Shown here piece by piece: positions 17,711 through 26,213 of a DNA stretch of 64,000 nt (position 1 is the stretch's first letter; every line of letters begins with the position of its first letter). The notes below the pieces were generated by a model that ran no database searches, was not told where the DNA came from, and saw nothing but the letters and a program-made list of their open reading frames with translations. The stretch spans positions 85,619 through 149,618 of the forward strand of contig CBDHDM010000091.1 in assembly GCA_965261315.1 (NCBI GenBank), in the 5' to 3' direction. The position numbers and the translations under genes were made by a program. Origin of the DNA: Endozoicomonas sp965261315 (GTDB lineage Bacteria; Pseudomonadota; Gammaproteobacteria; Pseudomonadales; Endozoicomonadaceae).

Positions 17711-19894
17711 CTAGTCTTCAATCGTCAGTTTCTGACGCTGGCGATAAGCTCTGATACCCGGTATCAATATCATCAGTAGCAAACCAATACCTGCAAACAT
17801 TGGCCAGATCACCGGTTGGTTCCACGCCTTCTGTTTCTGTGCCCGGAGATCCGGGTCTACACGGAGGTATTTCAGGGTTCCCTGACTGATACCATGGCGT
17901 TTGGTGTTATAAACCCATTGATTGGAGAGGTAATACTCTTTGTTATTAAAACCCCAGATCCAGGGACTGTCTTTCTGGACAATAGCCAGCATACGATTGA
18001 TGGCTGAAAGTCTTTCTGGCCCATTGGATAAGGTTTTTATCCGGTCATAGAGTTGGTCATATTCGGGGTTATCGTAGTTGCTGGTGTTGCTGCCATCACA
18101 CTGACACTTAACCAGCCCCTGTCGGCTATCCAGTAGGAACAGAAAGTTTTCGGGATCGGGGTAGTCGGCCAGCCAGCCCCAGCCGAACATCTGGGTATTT
18201 CCCTGACGCATCTTTTCCTTAAACCGGGTGTAATCGGTAGCCCGGAACTCCAGCTGCACATTGATTTTGGCCAGTTGTTTCCTGATCCAGTCTGAACGAG
18301 GGTTACTGTCGCCAGCCGTCGTGTCCATGTAGAGTATCAGCGGCTTACCGGTTTCTCGGTGACGGCCATTGGGGTAACCGGCTTCTGTCAGCAATTTTCT
18401 GGCATACTCAACCGGTTTTCTCCGAGCCATCTGAGTGGTTTCATCCCAGTCGAAAATATAGGGGTTTAAACCCTCCTTCCCGGAGGTATAGCCAAACAGT
18501 CCCGGAGGAATTGGCCCCTGGGCTACCTGACCAATGCCGTTACGAAAGATGTCGATATACTCCTGATCGTTGTAAACCATACTGATGGCCTGACGCAGTT
18601 TACGCTTCTCTTCCGAGTAACCGCCCACCACCGGATCCACCATATTAAAGCCCACGTAATAAAGTGATGGGCTGACCTCTTCATCGACAACAATATTACG
18701 GCTGGCCAGTTCCGGGGTCAGCTCAAGCCCGTCCGGACCTGTGGTGAAGGCCCGATCGAAGGTGGCACTGTTAATATTGGAGTTACCATCGCCCGAACGG
18801 TCGTAATAGCCCTGGACAAACTTGCTCCACATGGAGGTGGCTGCTTTCTCATAGCGATAAACGGCTTTGTCGATAAACGGCAGTGGTTTTCCGGCATCGG
18901 CGAGATAGCCGCGCTTCAGGTCATCCTCAGAGCCTTCTGATGGATAGTAGTCCTTCCTGTAGTTTGGGTTTCTCTCCAGAACCATCTCCCGGTTGGGTGA
19001 ATTGACCGTCATCATAAATGGCCCGGTACCGATGGGGTTCCAATCCAGTGTCAGGTTTTTTTCCGGAAAGCCTGGATTATGGTAGAAACGGTCAGCCTCC
19101 CAGGGTATGGGGGCAAAGAAGTGCATGGCGAGCCAGTATTGAAACTGCGGGTAAATACCTTTAATACGAATGGCAAAGGTCAGGTCATCGATTTTCTCAA
19201 GACCATCTATATCCCGCTGACGGAGATCCAGCCACTGCCCATCTTTCCGGGCCTCTTTGGCCCATTGGCTGAACGCCTTCATCCCAACAATGTAACCGGA
19301 CATCAGTCCAATCAGTGGAGACTTGTTGATCGGGTCTGCCATGCGTTTGATCTGATAAATATAATCATCGGCAGTCAGAGTACGTGTTTCTGTAATGGCA
19401 AAGTCTTCCAGCAGGCTGTACTGCTTTCCTTCCTGTACAGAGTCAAAAAAATACAGAGCGTTACCATTGTCGTCTTGGGCAAAGGCAGGGTGAGGCTGAT
19501 ACTGGGTGTCAGGCTTTAAACGGATCGTGATACGACTGAAAGCCGCTTCCTTATTGTCTTCTGGCAGAGGCTGCAGTTGTTCATCCAGCAGTTCCAGGGT
19601 CGGCATGGCCGCAGCTGTTGCCGGTTCCAGCTCATAGGGCCTTTTCAGAAAGTGGTATTGCAGAGGGGGATCGTAAATCTGATCAATAAACATCGCTTCT
19701 TCGGCACTGTAAGAGCGGACCGGGTCCAGATGTTTGGGACGGGTAATGAAACTGCCGAAATAGGTGATTTGCTCTGGATCCGTCGACGGGTTTGGATCAT
19801 TCCAGGGACCAGAGCATCCCGAGAGCAGCACTGCTGCAGTCAGAATAGCGAGCCACTTCCAGGTGGAGCTTTGCTGCATAAAATCTGTTCTCAT
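17711..19894 (-). CDS. Peptide-binding lipoprotein (family 5 solute-binding protein) with extra C-terminal membrane helix
   Basis: Binds the transported peptide or peptide-like ligand for the downstream permeases. The N terminus has a lipobox (LLSGCSG, Cys near 27), so the protein should be lipid-anchored in the periplasm. The family-5 fold follows, with YDPPLQYHF near 75-83, a DYIYQIKR block, GTGPFMM and the hinge segment LYYVGFNM. The last 35 residues contain a second hydrophobic helix (WPMFAGIGLLLMILIPG) and a positively charged tail, which most such binding proteins lack. It is the first gene of the importer operon and is read divergently from a LysR gene. An ATG at 19879 is an alternative start. 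Ligand unknown. Confidence 0.85.
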   Translation of the reverse strand: MRTDFMQQSSTWKWLAILTAAVLLSGCSGPWNDPNPSTDPEQITYFGSFITRPKHLDPVRSYSAEEAMFIDQIYDPPLQYHFLKRPYELEPATAAAMPTLELLDEQLQPLPEDNKEAAFSRITIRLKPDTQYQPHPAFAQDDNGNALYFFDSVQEGKQYSLLEDFAITETRTLTADDYIYQIKRMADPINKSPLIGLMSGYIVGMKAFSQWAKEARKDGQWLDLRQRDIDGLEKIDDLTFAIRIKGIYPQFQYWLAMHFFAPIPWEADRFYHNPGFPEKNLTLDWNPIGTGPFMMTVNSPNREMVLERNPNYRKDYYPSEGSEDDLKRGYLADAGKPLPFIDKAVYRYEKAATSMWSKFVQGYYDRSGDGNSNINSATFDRAFTTGPDGLELTPELASRNIVVDEEVSPSLYYVGFNMVDPVVGGYSEEKRKLRQAISMVYNDQEYIDIFRNGIGQVAQGPIPPGLFGYTSGKEGLNPYIFDWDETTQMARRKPVEYARKLLTEAGYPNGRHRETGKPLILYMDTTAGDSNPRSDWIRKQLAKINVQLEFRATDYTRFKEKMRQGNTQMFGWGWLADYPDPENFLFLLDSRQGLVKCQCDGSNTSNYDNPEYDQLYDRIKTLSNGPERLSAINRMLAIVQKDSPWIWGFNNKEYYLSNQWVYNTKRHGISQGTLKYLRVDPDLRAQKQKAWNQPVIWPMFAGIGLLLMILIPGIRAYRQRQKLTIED

Positions 19895-19953
19895 TAGAAT
19901 TATTGAGTCTTTCTATAGGATTGTACGTATTCGATTGGTTTCCGTCATTTACT

Positions 19954-19968
19954 ATGGCATTGTTCCAT
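19954..19968. promoter_or_regulatory. Candidate LysR binding site (T-N11-A palindrome)
   Basis: ATGGCATTGTTCCAT is an interrupted palindrome (ATGG-N7-CCAT) containing the T-N11-A pattern bound by LysR-type regulators. It sits in the 100 bp divergent region between the importer operon and the first, truncated LysR copy. It is upstream of the duplicated segment, so the intact LysR copy does not carry it directly in front. Confidence 0.4.
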
Positions 19969-19975
19969 AATTACT

Positions 19976-20390
19976 TAACTATATTCAGAAACACCATGTT
20001 ATTAGAAGGCATTGAGACATTGCTGGTTCTTCAAAAGGAGAGAACCATGAGCCGTACCGGCAGTCTTCTCTATGTCAGCCAGTCTACGGTCAGTAAACGC
20101 ATTGCCAACCTGGAAAAGAAAATCGGGAAAAAGCTGATAGAGCCGGATGGGCGCTATATTCGCCTGACTGCGGATGCTGTTGCACTGGTGAAAGCCATTG
20201 AGCCGACATTTCGGGAGTTGTGTGGTCAGATCTACGAGAACCAGGCACTGGAACACAATACCCCCATTCGTCTGGATTGCTCTGAAACGCTGGTCGCCGG
20301 GTTAATCAATGAAGCGCTGGCGGATTGTGTGCAACAGGATCGCTACATCACCATCACCACCAACCATACCCCAAGAATTGTCGAAAATGT
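19976..20390 (+). repeat. 415 bp perfect direct repeat, unit 1
   Basis: Identical base for base to 20451-20865. It starts 20 bp before the LysR start codon and ends inside the codon run for IVENV. The two units are separated by 60 bp of unrelated sequence. Perfect identity indicates a recent event, or an assembly artefact that long reads could exclude. Confidence 0.95.
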
Positions 20391-20397
20391 CCACTAA
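19996..20397 (+). pseudogene. Truncated LysR-family regulator (5' duplicate)
   Basis: Encodes 133 residues: the complete winged helix-turn-helix (residues about 5-62, with TMSRTGSLLYVSQSTVSKRI) and the start of the effector domain, then a new codon and a stop supplied by the spacer. It is identical to the first 132 residues of the intact copy downstream. This copy retains the native upstream region. A stable product could still bind DNA or dimerise with the full-length protein, but it cannot sense a ligand. Confidence 0.85.
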
Positions 20398-20450
20398 TTT
20401 TTCAGGATAAAATCTCCAGTTTTCAATTGGTTGGGTTTTTGGACGAGAAC
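20391..20450. other. 60 bp foreign spacer between the two LysR repeat units
   Basis: This segment (begins CCACTAATTTTTCAGG, ends TTTTTGGACGAGAAC) interrupts the gene and has no counterpart at the equivalent place in the intact copy. It has no reading frame of its own and no other copy that I noticed in the window. It may be the remaining end of a mobile element that mediated the duplication. Confidence 0.5.
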
Positions 20451-20865
20451 TAACTATATTCAGAAACACCATGTTATTAGAAGGCATTGAGACATTGCTG
20501 GTTCTTCAAAAGGAGAGAACCATGAGCCGTACCGGCAGTCTTCTCTATGTCAGCCAGTCTACGGTCAGTAAACGCATTGCCAACCTGGAAAAGAAAATCG
20601 GGAAAAAGCTGATAGAGCCGGATGGGCGCTATATTCGCCTGACTGCGGATGCTGTTGCACTGGTGAAAGCCATTGAGCCGACATTTCGGGAGTTGTGTGG
20701 TCAGATCTACGAGAACCAGGCACTGGAACACAATACCCCCATTCGTCTGGATTGCTCTGAAACGCTGGTCGCCGGGTTAATCAATGAAGCGCTGGCGGAT
20801 TGTGTGCAACAGGATCGCTACATCACCATCACCACCAACCATACCCCAAGAATTGTCGAAAATGT
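20451..20865 (+). repeat. 415 bp perfect direct repeat, unit 2
   Basis: Second copy of 19976-20390 at an offset of 475 bp. It supplies the 5' third of the intact LysR gene. The repeat begins only 20 bp before the start codon, so the native promoter was not copied with it. Confidence 0.95.
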
Positions 20866-21325
20866 TAAATCCGGGCGGGCGGCAATTGGAATCAGCGCTG
20901 GCTATTTACCGCCACACCACGGTTTACTGGCATTTCATGTTGTTGATGAACCCTTTTTTATCGTCAGTCAACAACCGCTTCAGACACTTCCGGATGTGTT
21001 GATTACCAATGACCTGAGTAATAATGCCAATACCTATCAGGCAGCCATTCTGGACCGGCTTAATATTTGCCCGGTTATGGAAATCGACTCCTATACGGCG
21101 GCGGCCCAGCTGGCCTTGAAAGGGGCGGCACCTGCGTTAACGCCCCTGTCTATTGCCAAAGCATTACAAATCAGTGCGGATAATCTCTTCATGTTCGATG
21201 AGCTAAGGCCATTGTTTCGGCCGATTCACCTCAGTGTCCGGCAAAATAATTATCGCCAACCCCGGGTCAAAGCCATTATTGAAAACATGATGGCTGCGAT
21301 AGCTGATAATGTCGCTGACAATTAG
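20471..21325 (+). CDS. LysR-family transcriptional regulator (intact copy)
   Basis: A 284-residue regulator with the N-terminal helix-turn-helix (QSTVSKRIANLEKKIGKKL, about 28-46) and a substrate-binding effector domain (IGISAGYLPPHHGLLAFHVV, then a C-terminal TPLSIAKALQI segment). The natural target is likely the divergent peptide importer operon. The duplication has moved this copy 475 bp away from the divergent promoter, so its transcription should depend on read-through from the truncated copy or a promoter in the spacer. Its stop codon overlaps the stop of the convergent ridA gene by 4 bp. Confidence 0.88.
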   Translation: MLLEGIETLLVLQKERTMSRTGSLLYVSQSTVSKRIANLEKKIGKKLIEPDGRYIRLTADAVALVKAIEPTFRELCGQIYENQALEHNTPIRLDCSETLVAGLINEALADCVQQDRYITITTNHTPRIVENVKSGRAAIGISAGYLPPHHGLLAFHVVDEPFFIVSQQPLQTLPDVLITNDLSNNANTYQAAILDRLNICPVMEIDSYTAAAQLALKGAAPALTPLSIAKALQISADNLFMFDELRPLFRPIHLSVRQNNYRQPRVKAIIENMMAAIADNVADN

Positions 21326-21705
21326 TTGTCTTCACAGATTGCGATACAGTCCACTTCGATCTTCAGGCCAAAATGTAGATCTCTGGTGGGCACAATAGTT
21401 CTCACCGGTTTATGGTCGGTAAAGTATTCACCACAGATCTGATTCACCATGCCCCACAGATGAACATCACTGATATAGATAACCAGTTTGATGATCTGAT
21501 TAAGGGTGGTGCCCGCTTCATTCAAAATCAAAGCCAGGTTATCCAACACCTGTCGTGTTTGCTGCTCAATATCACCCGCTGTTTTCTCGCCTGTATCGGG
21601 GTTAACCGGTAACTGCCCAGAGACGTAGAGTAATCCATTGTGGAGGATTGCCTGAGAGTAGTGCCCGGCAGGTTTGAGCTGGTTGTTGGTCTGGATATAT
21701 TTCAT
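21322..21705 (-). CDS. ridA: RidA/YjgF family enamine/imine deaminase
   Basis: A 127-residue cytoplasmic protein of standard family length. It carries AGHYSQAILHNGLLYVSGQLPVNP-type sequence (about 12-36), QVLDNLALIL (about 51-60) and the conserved RTIVPTRDLHFGLKIEVDCIA end (about 101-121) containing the catalytic-site Arg. RidA hydrolyses reactive enamines and imines released by PLP-dependent dehydratases. Its start overlaps by 4 bp the stop of the PLP enzyme gene upstream, which fits a role in clearing that enzyme's product. Confidence 0.9.
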   Translation of the reverse strand: MKYIQTNNQLKPAGHYSQAILHNGLLYVSGQLPVNPDTGEKTAGDIEQQTRQVLDNLALILNEAGTTLNQIIKLVIYISDVHLWGMVNQICGEYFTDHKPVRTIVPTRDLHFGLKIEVDCIAICEDN

Positions 21706-22850
21706 TGCAGACCTCCTTTACTGGGTAAACCTTCTTCCAACAGGTGCTGAATGGTTCCAGTCGCTTTCAGACCATGTCCGGTGATAACACCAACGGTGGT
21801 GTCACTGGCACTGATTCTGCCTTCCTCAATCAGGCTGGCGATGCCGGCAAAGGCGGTTGCGGATGTGGGCTCAATAAAGAAGCCTTTCGACCCCATGTCA
21901 TACAGTGCTGCCTTGATTTGATCATCTCCGACACTTAGGAAACTACCATCGGTTTCTCGAACAAAACCGGTAATCTCCTCCAGATGTGATGAACGTTGAA
22001 TCTTGATCCCCTCAGCCAGAGTGTCAGTGTTTGTTATCTCGATGGCCTGCCCATTAAAGTGCTGAACAAAAGGTTGGATACCACGGGTTTGAATACCGAA
22101 CAGACGCGGCATTTTGTTTATTTCGCCATTCTTCAACAGCTCTGAAAAGCCCAGATAAGCGCCTGCCAGCAGGCTGCCATTTCCTGCGGGAACCACAAAG
22201 TTGTCTGGAGCCTGGTAGCCACACTGTTCCCAGATTTCATAGGCAATGGATTTGACGCCTTCAATAAACAGTGGATGCCAGTTATGGCCAACATAATAAC
22301 TGTCATCTGTTTGAATGCTGTTCATGGCGGCTACAGCCACATCATTTCGGGAACCATTCACTTCGATACAGCGGGCACCGTAAACGCGGGTTTGTACGGT
22401 TTTTCCTAGAGAGGTGCCTTCAGGGACATAAATATTGCAGGCCAGACCGCCTTTTGCCGCGTAGCCTGCGTAGGCCGCACCTCCATTCCCGCTGGAGTCC
22501 TCCGCAATACTGTTGACGCCCTGATTCTTCAGGTAGTTGACGACCAGTGCCGCTCCTCTGGCTTTGAATGACCCAGTGGGCATCAGTGAATCCATTTTTA
22601 CCAGAACTGGAACACCGGCAATCTGTGCCTTGGCCAATGGTGTAATGGTTTCATTAAACGAGATCGTTATCTCCTCTCTGTTTAAAGGGTACGCTGTTGA
22701 GTAACGCCACATGGTAAAGTCATTCTGAATCAGGTCAGCTCTGGTGAATCTGGATTCGTGTTTTACCCAGAGTGATGATCCGCATCTGCACTTAATCAAG
22801 TCGGGTGCTGGTGGGCATTCGCTCTGGCAATGTCGGCAGAAATATTGCAT
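21702..22850 (-). CDS. Threonine-synthase-like PLP-dependent enzyme
   Basis: A 382-residue fold-type II PLP enzyme. Cys5/Cys8 and Cys21/Cys23 form a possible zinc ribbon. The PLP lysine lies in PTGSFKARGA (Lys96). SSGNGGAAYAGYAA (about 119-132) and VPAGNGSLLAGAYLG (about 220-234) are phosphate-contacting loops, and GVITGHGLKATG is near the end. This resembles threonine synthases and related beta-eliminases. Coupling to ridA points to a reaction that releases an enamine intermediate, such as a dehydratase, elimination or lyase reaction. The true substrate cannot be read from the sequence. Confidence 0.82.
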   Translation of the reverse strand: MQYFCRHCQSECPPAPDLIKCRCGSSLWVKHESRFTRADLIQNDFTMWRYSTAYPLNREEITISFNETITPLAKAQIAGVPVLVKMDSLMPTGSFKARGAALVVNYLKNQGVNSIAEDSSGNGGAAYAGYAAKGGLACNIYVPEGTSLGKTVQTRVYGARCIEVNGSRNDVAVAAMNSIQTDDSYYVGHNWHPLFIEGVKSIAYEIWEQCGYQAPDNFVVPAGNGSLLAGAYLGFSELLKNGEINKMPRLFGIQTRGIQPFVQHFNGQAIEITNTDTLAEGIKIQRSSHLEEITGFVRETDGSFLSVGDDQIKAALYDMGSKGFFIEPTSATAFAGIASLIEEGRISASDTTVGVITGHGLKATGTIQHLLEEGLPSKGGLQ

Positions 22851-23030
22851 CTATCTTTCCCCCTTTATTTGGTAATACCCCATGTCCTCAATGTATTCGC
22901 AATACGGTATGGGCATAAGCGAAATGTGAGCATGGTATCTATTCCTTTTTTGCATTGGTTGGCATCTACCGCTATCTCATTCAAACTATCCGTTTGAGTC
23001 GTTCCTGACTGGGAATAGGAAGTCCTTAAC

Positions 23031-24020
23031 ATGCACTTTACGCCCGCAGCTGGATTGAAGAATCCCCACTTGCAGACTCTTGCCCCTCACTTGATTCGCA
23101 GAACTGCGCTGTTTGAGCCGGTTTGGCAAACCCTGGACACTCCGGACGGTGATTTTCTGGAACTGGTCTGGAGTGAAAACTGGCAAACTGAGCAGGCTCA
23201 GACAAAGCCGGTATTTGTGCTGTTTCATGGGTTGGAAGGCTGTTTCTACAGCCCGTATGCCAATGGGTTACTCAACGCTTTTGCCAGAGCGGGCTGGCTG
23301 GCGGTGATGATGCATTTTCGCGGATGTGGTGGTAAACCTAACCTCCGGGCTCGGAGTTATCATTCCGGCGAAGTGTCCGATGCCCGCTTTTTTCTTGAGT
23401 ATCTTCAGGAGCGATTGCCTGACCAGAAGAAAGTGGCTGTAGGGATTTCACTGGGGGGCAATATGCTGGTGAACTATCTGGCCAGATATCGCGAGGATCC
23501 GATTCTGGATGCAGCCACGGTTGTTTCCGCACCATTGGATCTGGCTGCCTGTGCACAGCGGATAGAACAGGGCTTTTCGAAGGTCTACAGAACCTATCTA
23601 CTTTCTTCCATGAAGCGCAATGCCCTGTGTAAATACCCTCTGCTGGAAAATGAGATCAGTGTCACTCGACGAGACATTGAACAGCTGACCACACTCTATG
23701 GTTTTGATGACCTGATTACCGCACCACTGCATGGTTTCAGAAATGCAGACGACTATTACCAGCAGTGCTCAGGCATTCATTACCTGAAACAGGTTTCAGT
23801 GCCATTGCAGGTGATTCATGCCAGGGATGACCCGTTTATGACTGAGGCGGTGATCCCAGGCTTTACCTTGCCGAAGAATATTAACTATCAGTTGTATGAT
23901 CATGGTGGTCATGTGGGCTTTCTTACGGGAAATGCGATTAAACCGGAATTCTGGTTGGAGGCCGTGTTACCCGTTTATTATGAAAGACTTCGAAACTCTG
24001 TATTAAGCATCACTGATTAA
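23031..24020 (+). CDS. yheT: YheT-family alpha/beta hydrolase
   Basis: A 329-residue cytoplasmic hydrolase. The N terminus FTPAAGLKNPHLQTL is diagnostic of the YheT/ABHD family. FVLFHGLEGCFYSPYANGL is the oxyanion region (about 64-82), and the nucleophile elbow is VGISLGGNML (Ser about 145). A late Asp (HARDDPFM) and His (DHGGHVGFL) complete the triad. The substrate is probably a short acyl ester, but this family is poorly characterised. It is followed 14 bp later by a DUF502 gene and read divergently from the PLP enzyme. Confidence 0.88.
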   Translation: MHFTPAAGLKNPHLQTLAPHLIRRTALFEPVWQTLDTPDGDFLELVWSENWQTEQAQTKPVFVLFHGLEGCFYSPYANGLLNAFARAGWLAVMMHFRGCGGKPNLRARSYHSGEVSDARFFLEYLQERLPDQKKVAVGISLGGNMLVNYLARYREDPILDAATVVSAPLDLAACAQRIEQGFSKVYRTYLLSSMKRNALCKYPLLENEISVTRRDIEQLTTLYGFDDLITAPLHGFRNADDYYQQCSGIHYLKQVSVPLQVIHARDDPFMTEAVIPGFTLPKNINYQLYDHGGHVGFLTGNAIKPEFWLEAVLPVYYERLRNSVLSITD

Positions 24021-24034
24021 AGGGAGATTGTCTT

Positions 24035-24625
24035 ATGTCACGCATCATGCGCTGGTTTCTTGAAGGGCTGGCCGTGCTGGTGCCTATCCTTATCACCATT
24101 TATCTGTTTTCAAAAGGCATCAACCTGGTGGCCGACCTGCTGACAGAGACGCTGGGGCCTTTCCTGAGCCGGGAGCTGTTTATTCATGGGCGTTGGCAAC
24201 TGGTTTCTATCAGCCTGCTACTGATGGTGGGTATTACCGTATTTGTTGGTGCAGTCACTCATATCTGGCTGGGTAGCCATATTGTTCGTCTTGTCGATCA
24301 GGTGCTGACCCATATTCCATTTGTGAAGCTGGTCTATTCGGCCATTAAAGATGGGGTTAATGCTTTTATTGGTGATCGCCGTGAGTTTGAGCGACCAGTG
24401 CTGGTGAATATCGGTGATATTCAGGTGCCCGGGTTTGTGACGCGCAGTTCTGCTGAGGATTTTGGCTTGAAAGACCATGTTGCGGTTTACTTCCCCATGG
24501 CTTTCAGTATTGCAGGCCGGGTTGTTCTGGTGCCAGCGGATAAAATCAGGCCGCTTGATAAGAGTAGCGCTGAAGTGATGTCTTTCCTGGTATCCGGTGG
24601 TGTGACGTCCGGCAAAAAATCATAA
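24035..24625 (+). CDS. DUF502 family membrane protein
   Basis: A 196-residue inner-membrane protein. Two hydrophobic helices (about 6-27 and 53-77) are followed by a soluble domain with the family blocks HIPFVKLVYSAIKDG (about 88-102), FERPVLVNIGDI and VAVYFPMAFSIAGRVVLVPADKI. AGGGAG-like Shine-Dalgarno sequence AAGGGAG precedes the ATG. The function of DUF502 proteins is not established. The short distance to yheT suggests cotranscription. Confidence 0.85.
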   Translation: MSRIMRWFLEGLAVLVPILITIYLFSKGINLVADLLTETLGPFLSRELFIHGRWQLVSISLLLMVGITVFVGAVTHIWLGSHIVRLVDQVLTHIPFVKLVYSAIKDGVNAFIGDRREFERPVLVNIGDIQVPGFVTRSSAEDFGLKDHVAVYFPMAFSIAGRVVLVPADKIRPLDKSSAEVMSFLVSGGVTSGKKS

Positions 24626-24633
24626 AAATGGTT

Positions 24634-24665
24634 CGGATAAAGTCAGAAAATACTGGCTTTATCCG
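24634..24665. terminator. Hairpin terminator between convergent genes
   Basis: CGGATAAAGTCAG (24634-24646) pairs with CTGGCTTTATCCG (24653-24665), one T-G mismatch, around a 6-base AAAATA loop. It lies between the end of the DUF502 gene and the end of the convergent MFS gene and may serve both. The T-tract is weak on both strands. Confidence 0.65.
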
Positions 24666-24678
24666 GGACTTGAATACC

Positions 24679-25917
24679 TTATGCCAGGGCAACTTCCTGC
24701 TCAATGTCTTGATGAGTAGAGCCGACCGGCCTGGTAATGAATGCAAGTGCAAGAGCGATACCGACCATAACGGCAGATGCGCTGTAAGCAAGGGTATAAC
24801 TGCCACTGGTATCAACGGCAAAAGCAGCGATCACCGGGCCAATAAAGCCGCTGATTCCCCATGCGGTATAAAGCACGCCGTAGTTGGTTCCGTAGTTTTT
24901 CAAGCCATAGAATTCGGCGGTCAGTGATGGGAATACAGAGAGCAGTATGCCGTAGCCAGCACCGGCAACAACGGCGCCGATAATCAGTGTGATTTCTGTG
25001 CTGTAACCGGCGAACATCAGCATATTGCAGCCCTGCAGGACAAATGCCAGCATCAAGGTTCTGACGCCACCGATTTTATCGGACAATATGCCCCCACCCA
25101 TTCTACCAAGACAGTTAAAGATGGCCACGATGCCTACCAGGTAAGCTGAATCGCTGATATTGGCCTGAGTGAGCGCAATACTGGTGATATTACCAATCAC
25201 CATTAAGCCTGCTGAAGAGGCAAAGGCAAACATAACCCACATGAAATAAAACTGTGGGGTTTTCAGCATGGCTTTCCAGGTAATGTCCTTGGGTTTACCG
25301 CTATCAGTGGTGGCCAGGCTTTCATTTTTCGGCGCTTCCGGCTGGTAGCCTTCTGGTGGGTTATTGATGGTACAGGCAAGAGGAACCGCAATGATAATAA
25401 CCGCTGCTCCCAACACCATAAAGCTGTATTGGATACCGAATGTTTCGATGAGCTGTGAAGTCAAGGGCGCAAGGTAGACGGCGCCCAAGCCAAATCCGGC
25501 AGTGATAACACCATTAACAAAGCCTTTTCTGGATGGGTGGAACCATTTCATGGCTGCAGGGCTTAAGCAGGCATAACCAAAGCCAATGCCCGTTCCAACC
25601 ACAACACCAAAGGTTAAGACCAGGGCGATAGGGCTGGCCACCAGGCCGGATAAAATCATTCCCAGTCCAACCAGACTGGTTCCCATGATCAATACTTTTC
25701 TTGGCCCTATTTTGTCTTGCAATATGCCCGCAATCAGCAGGGCGGCAGCAAAGACGACAATGGCTACGGTATAAGGCAGTGTCGCATCCGCGTTACTCCA
25801 GCCGTAATCAATAACCAGAGATTTTTTAAAGACGCTCCATGCGTAAAGAATACCGATGGCCAGGTTTATGCAAAATCCGGTCCATAGGATTTTGCCGGCT
25901 TTAGACAGTGACTGCAT
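24679..25917 (-). CDS. MFS transporter of the OFA (oxalate/formate antiporter-like) family
   Basis: A 412-residue inner-membrane carrier with 12 predicted helices. The first helix contains ILYAWSVFKKSL, a hallmark of the OFA family. The loop motif DKIGPRKVLIMG follows helix 2, and GYACLSPAAMKWFHPSRKGFVNG lies after helix 4. The second half has the matching GGGILSDKIGGVRTLM loop. OFA members move monocarboxylates or dicarboxylates such as oxalate, formate or pyruvate; the substrate here is not determined. It is a single gene with its own upstream region and converges on the DUF502 gene. Confidence 0.85.
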   Translation of the reverse strand: MQSLSKAGKILWTGFCINLAIGILYAWSVFKKSLVIDYGWSNADATLPYTVAIVVFAAALLIAGILQDKIGPRKVLIMGTSLVGLGMILSGLVASPIALVLTFGVVVGTGIGFGYACLSPAAMKWFHPSRKGFVNGVITAGFGLGAVYLAPLTSQLIETFGIQYSFMVLGAAVIIIAVPLACTINNPPEGYQPEAPKNESLATTDSGKPKDITWKAMLKTPQFYFMWVMFAFASSAGLMVIGNITSIALTQANISDSAYLVGIVAIFNCLGRMGGGILSDKIGGVRTLMLAFVLQGCNMLMFAGYSTEITLIIGAVVAGAGYGILLSVFPSLTAEFYGLKNYGTNYGVLYTAWGISGFIGPVIAAFAVDTSGSYTLAYSASAVMVGIALALAFITRPVGSTHQDIEQEVALA

Positions 25918-26066
25918 GATCTACTCATTGAGATTTTGTTTTAATAACAACAGCTAACACTGGTATTGGTGCTTATATTTTTGCCAATAAAAAAGATGAA
26001 AAACTGTTGGCCAGTTTCTATTTGTTGAAACTGAAAATAGAAAAACAGCGGGTTGGATAACTTTCA

Positions 26067-26192
26067 GTGAACGAAAATTATCCAGGAATAAGAAGTAATC
26101 CAGATTCTGTTGCTCGCGGAGATTGTGTTTTTTCGACAGCAACACCTGCAGTTGTAAAAGCACTGCTGGATGGATTACATAAACAATACTAA
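26067..26192 (+). CDS. Possible 41-residue small protein, unknown
   Basis: A GTG-started frame encodes 41 residues with a protein-like ending (RGDCVFSTATPAVVKALLDG). A GGA lies about nine bases upstream of the GTG. There is no recognisable family or signal peptide. It lies in the 366 bp gap between the MFS gene and creA. It could equally be the 3' remnant of a lost gene, so support is weak. The rest of the gap shows only the FNR-like site at 26214. Confidence 0.25.
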   Translation: MNENYPGIRSNPDSVARGDCVFSTATPAVVKALLDGLHKQY

Positions 26193-26213
26193 TCAAGAGA
26201 AATGTTGTGAATG

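Noticed and set aside
20302..20487. 61-codon frame on the minus strand across the LysR spacer
   Set aside because: It is formed by antisense of the LysR gene plus the 60 bp spacer. It is more simply a by-product of the junction, although the spacer itself may come from a mobile element.
25954..26196. 80-codon frame on the minus strand upstream of the MFS gene
   Set aside because: Composition is dominated by AT-rich intergenic sequence, there is no domain, and it overlaps the small plus-strand frame. Neither is strong, but this one looks less protein-like.
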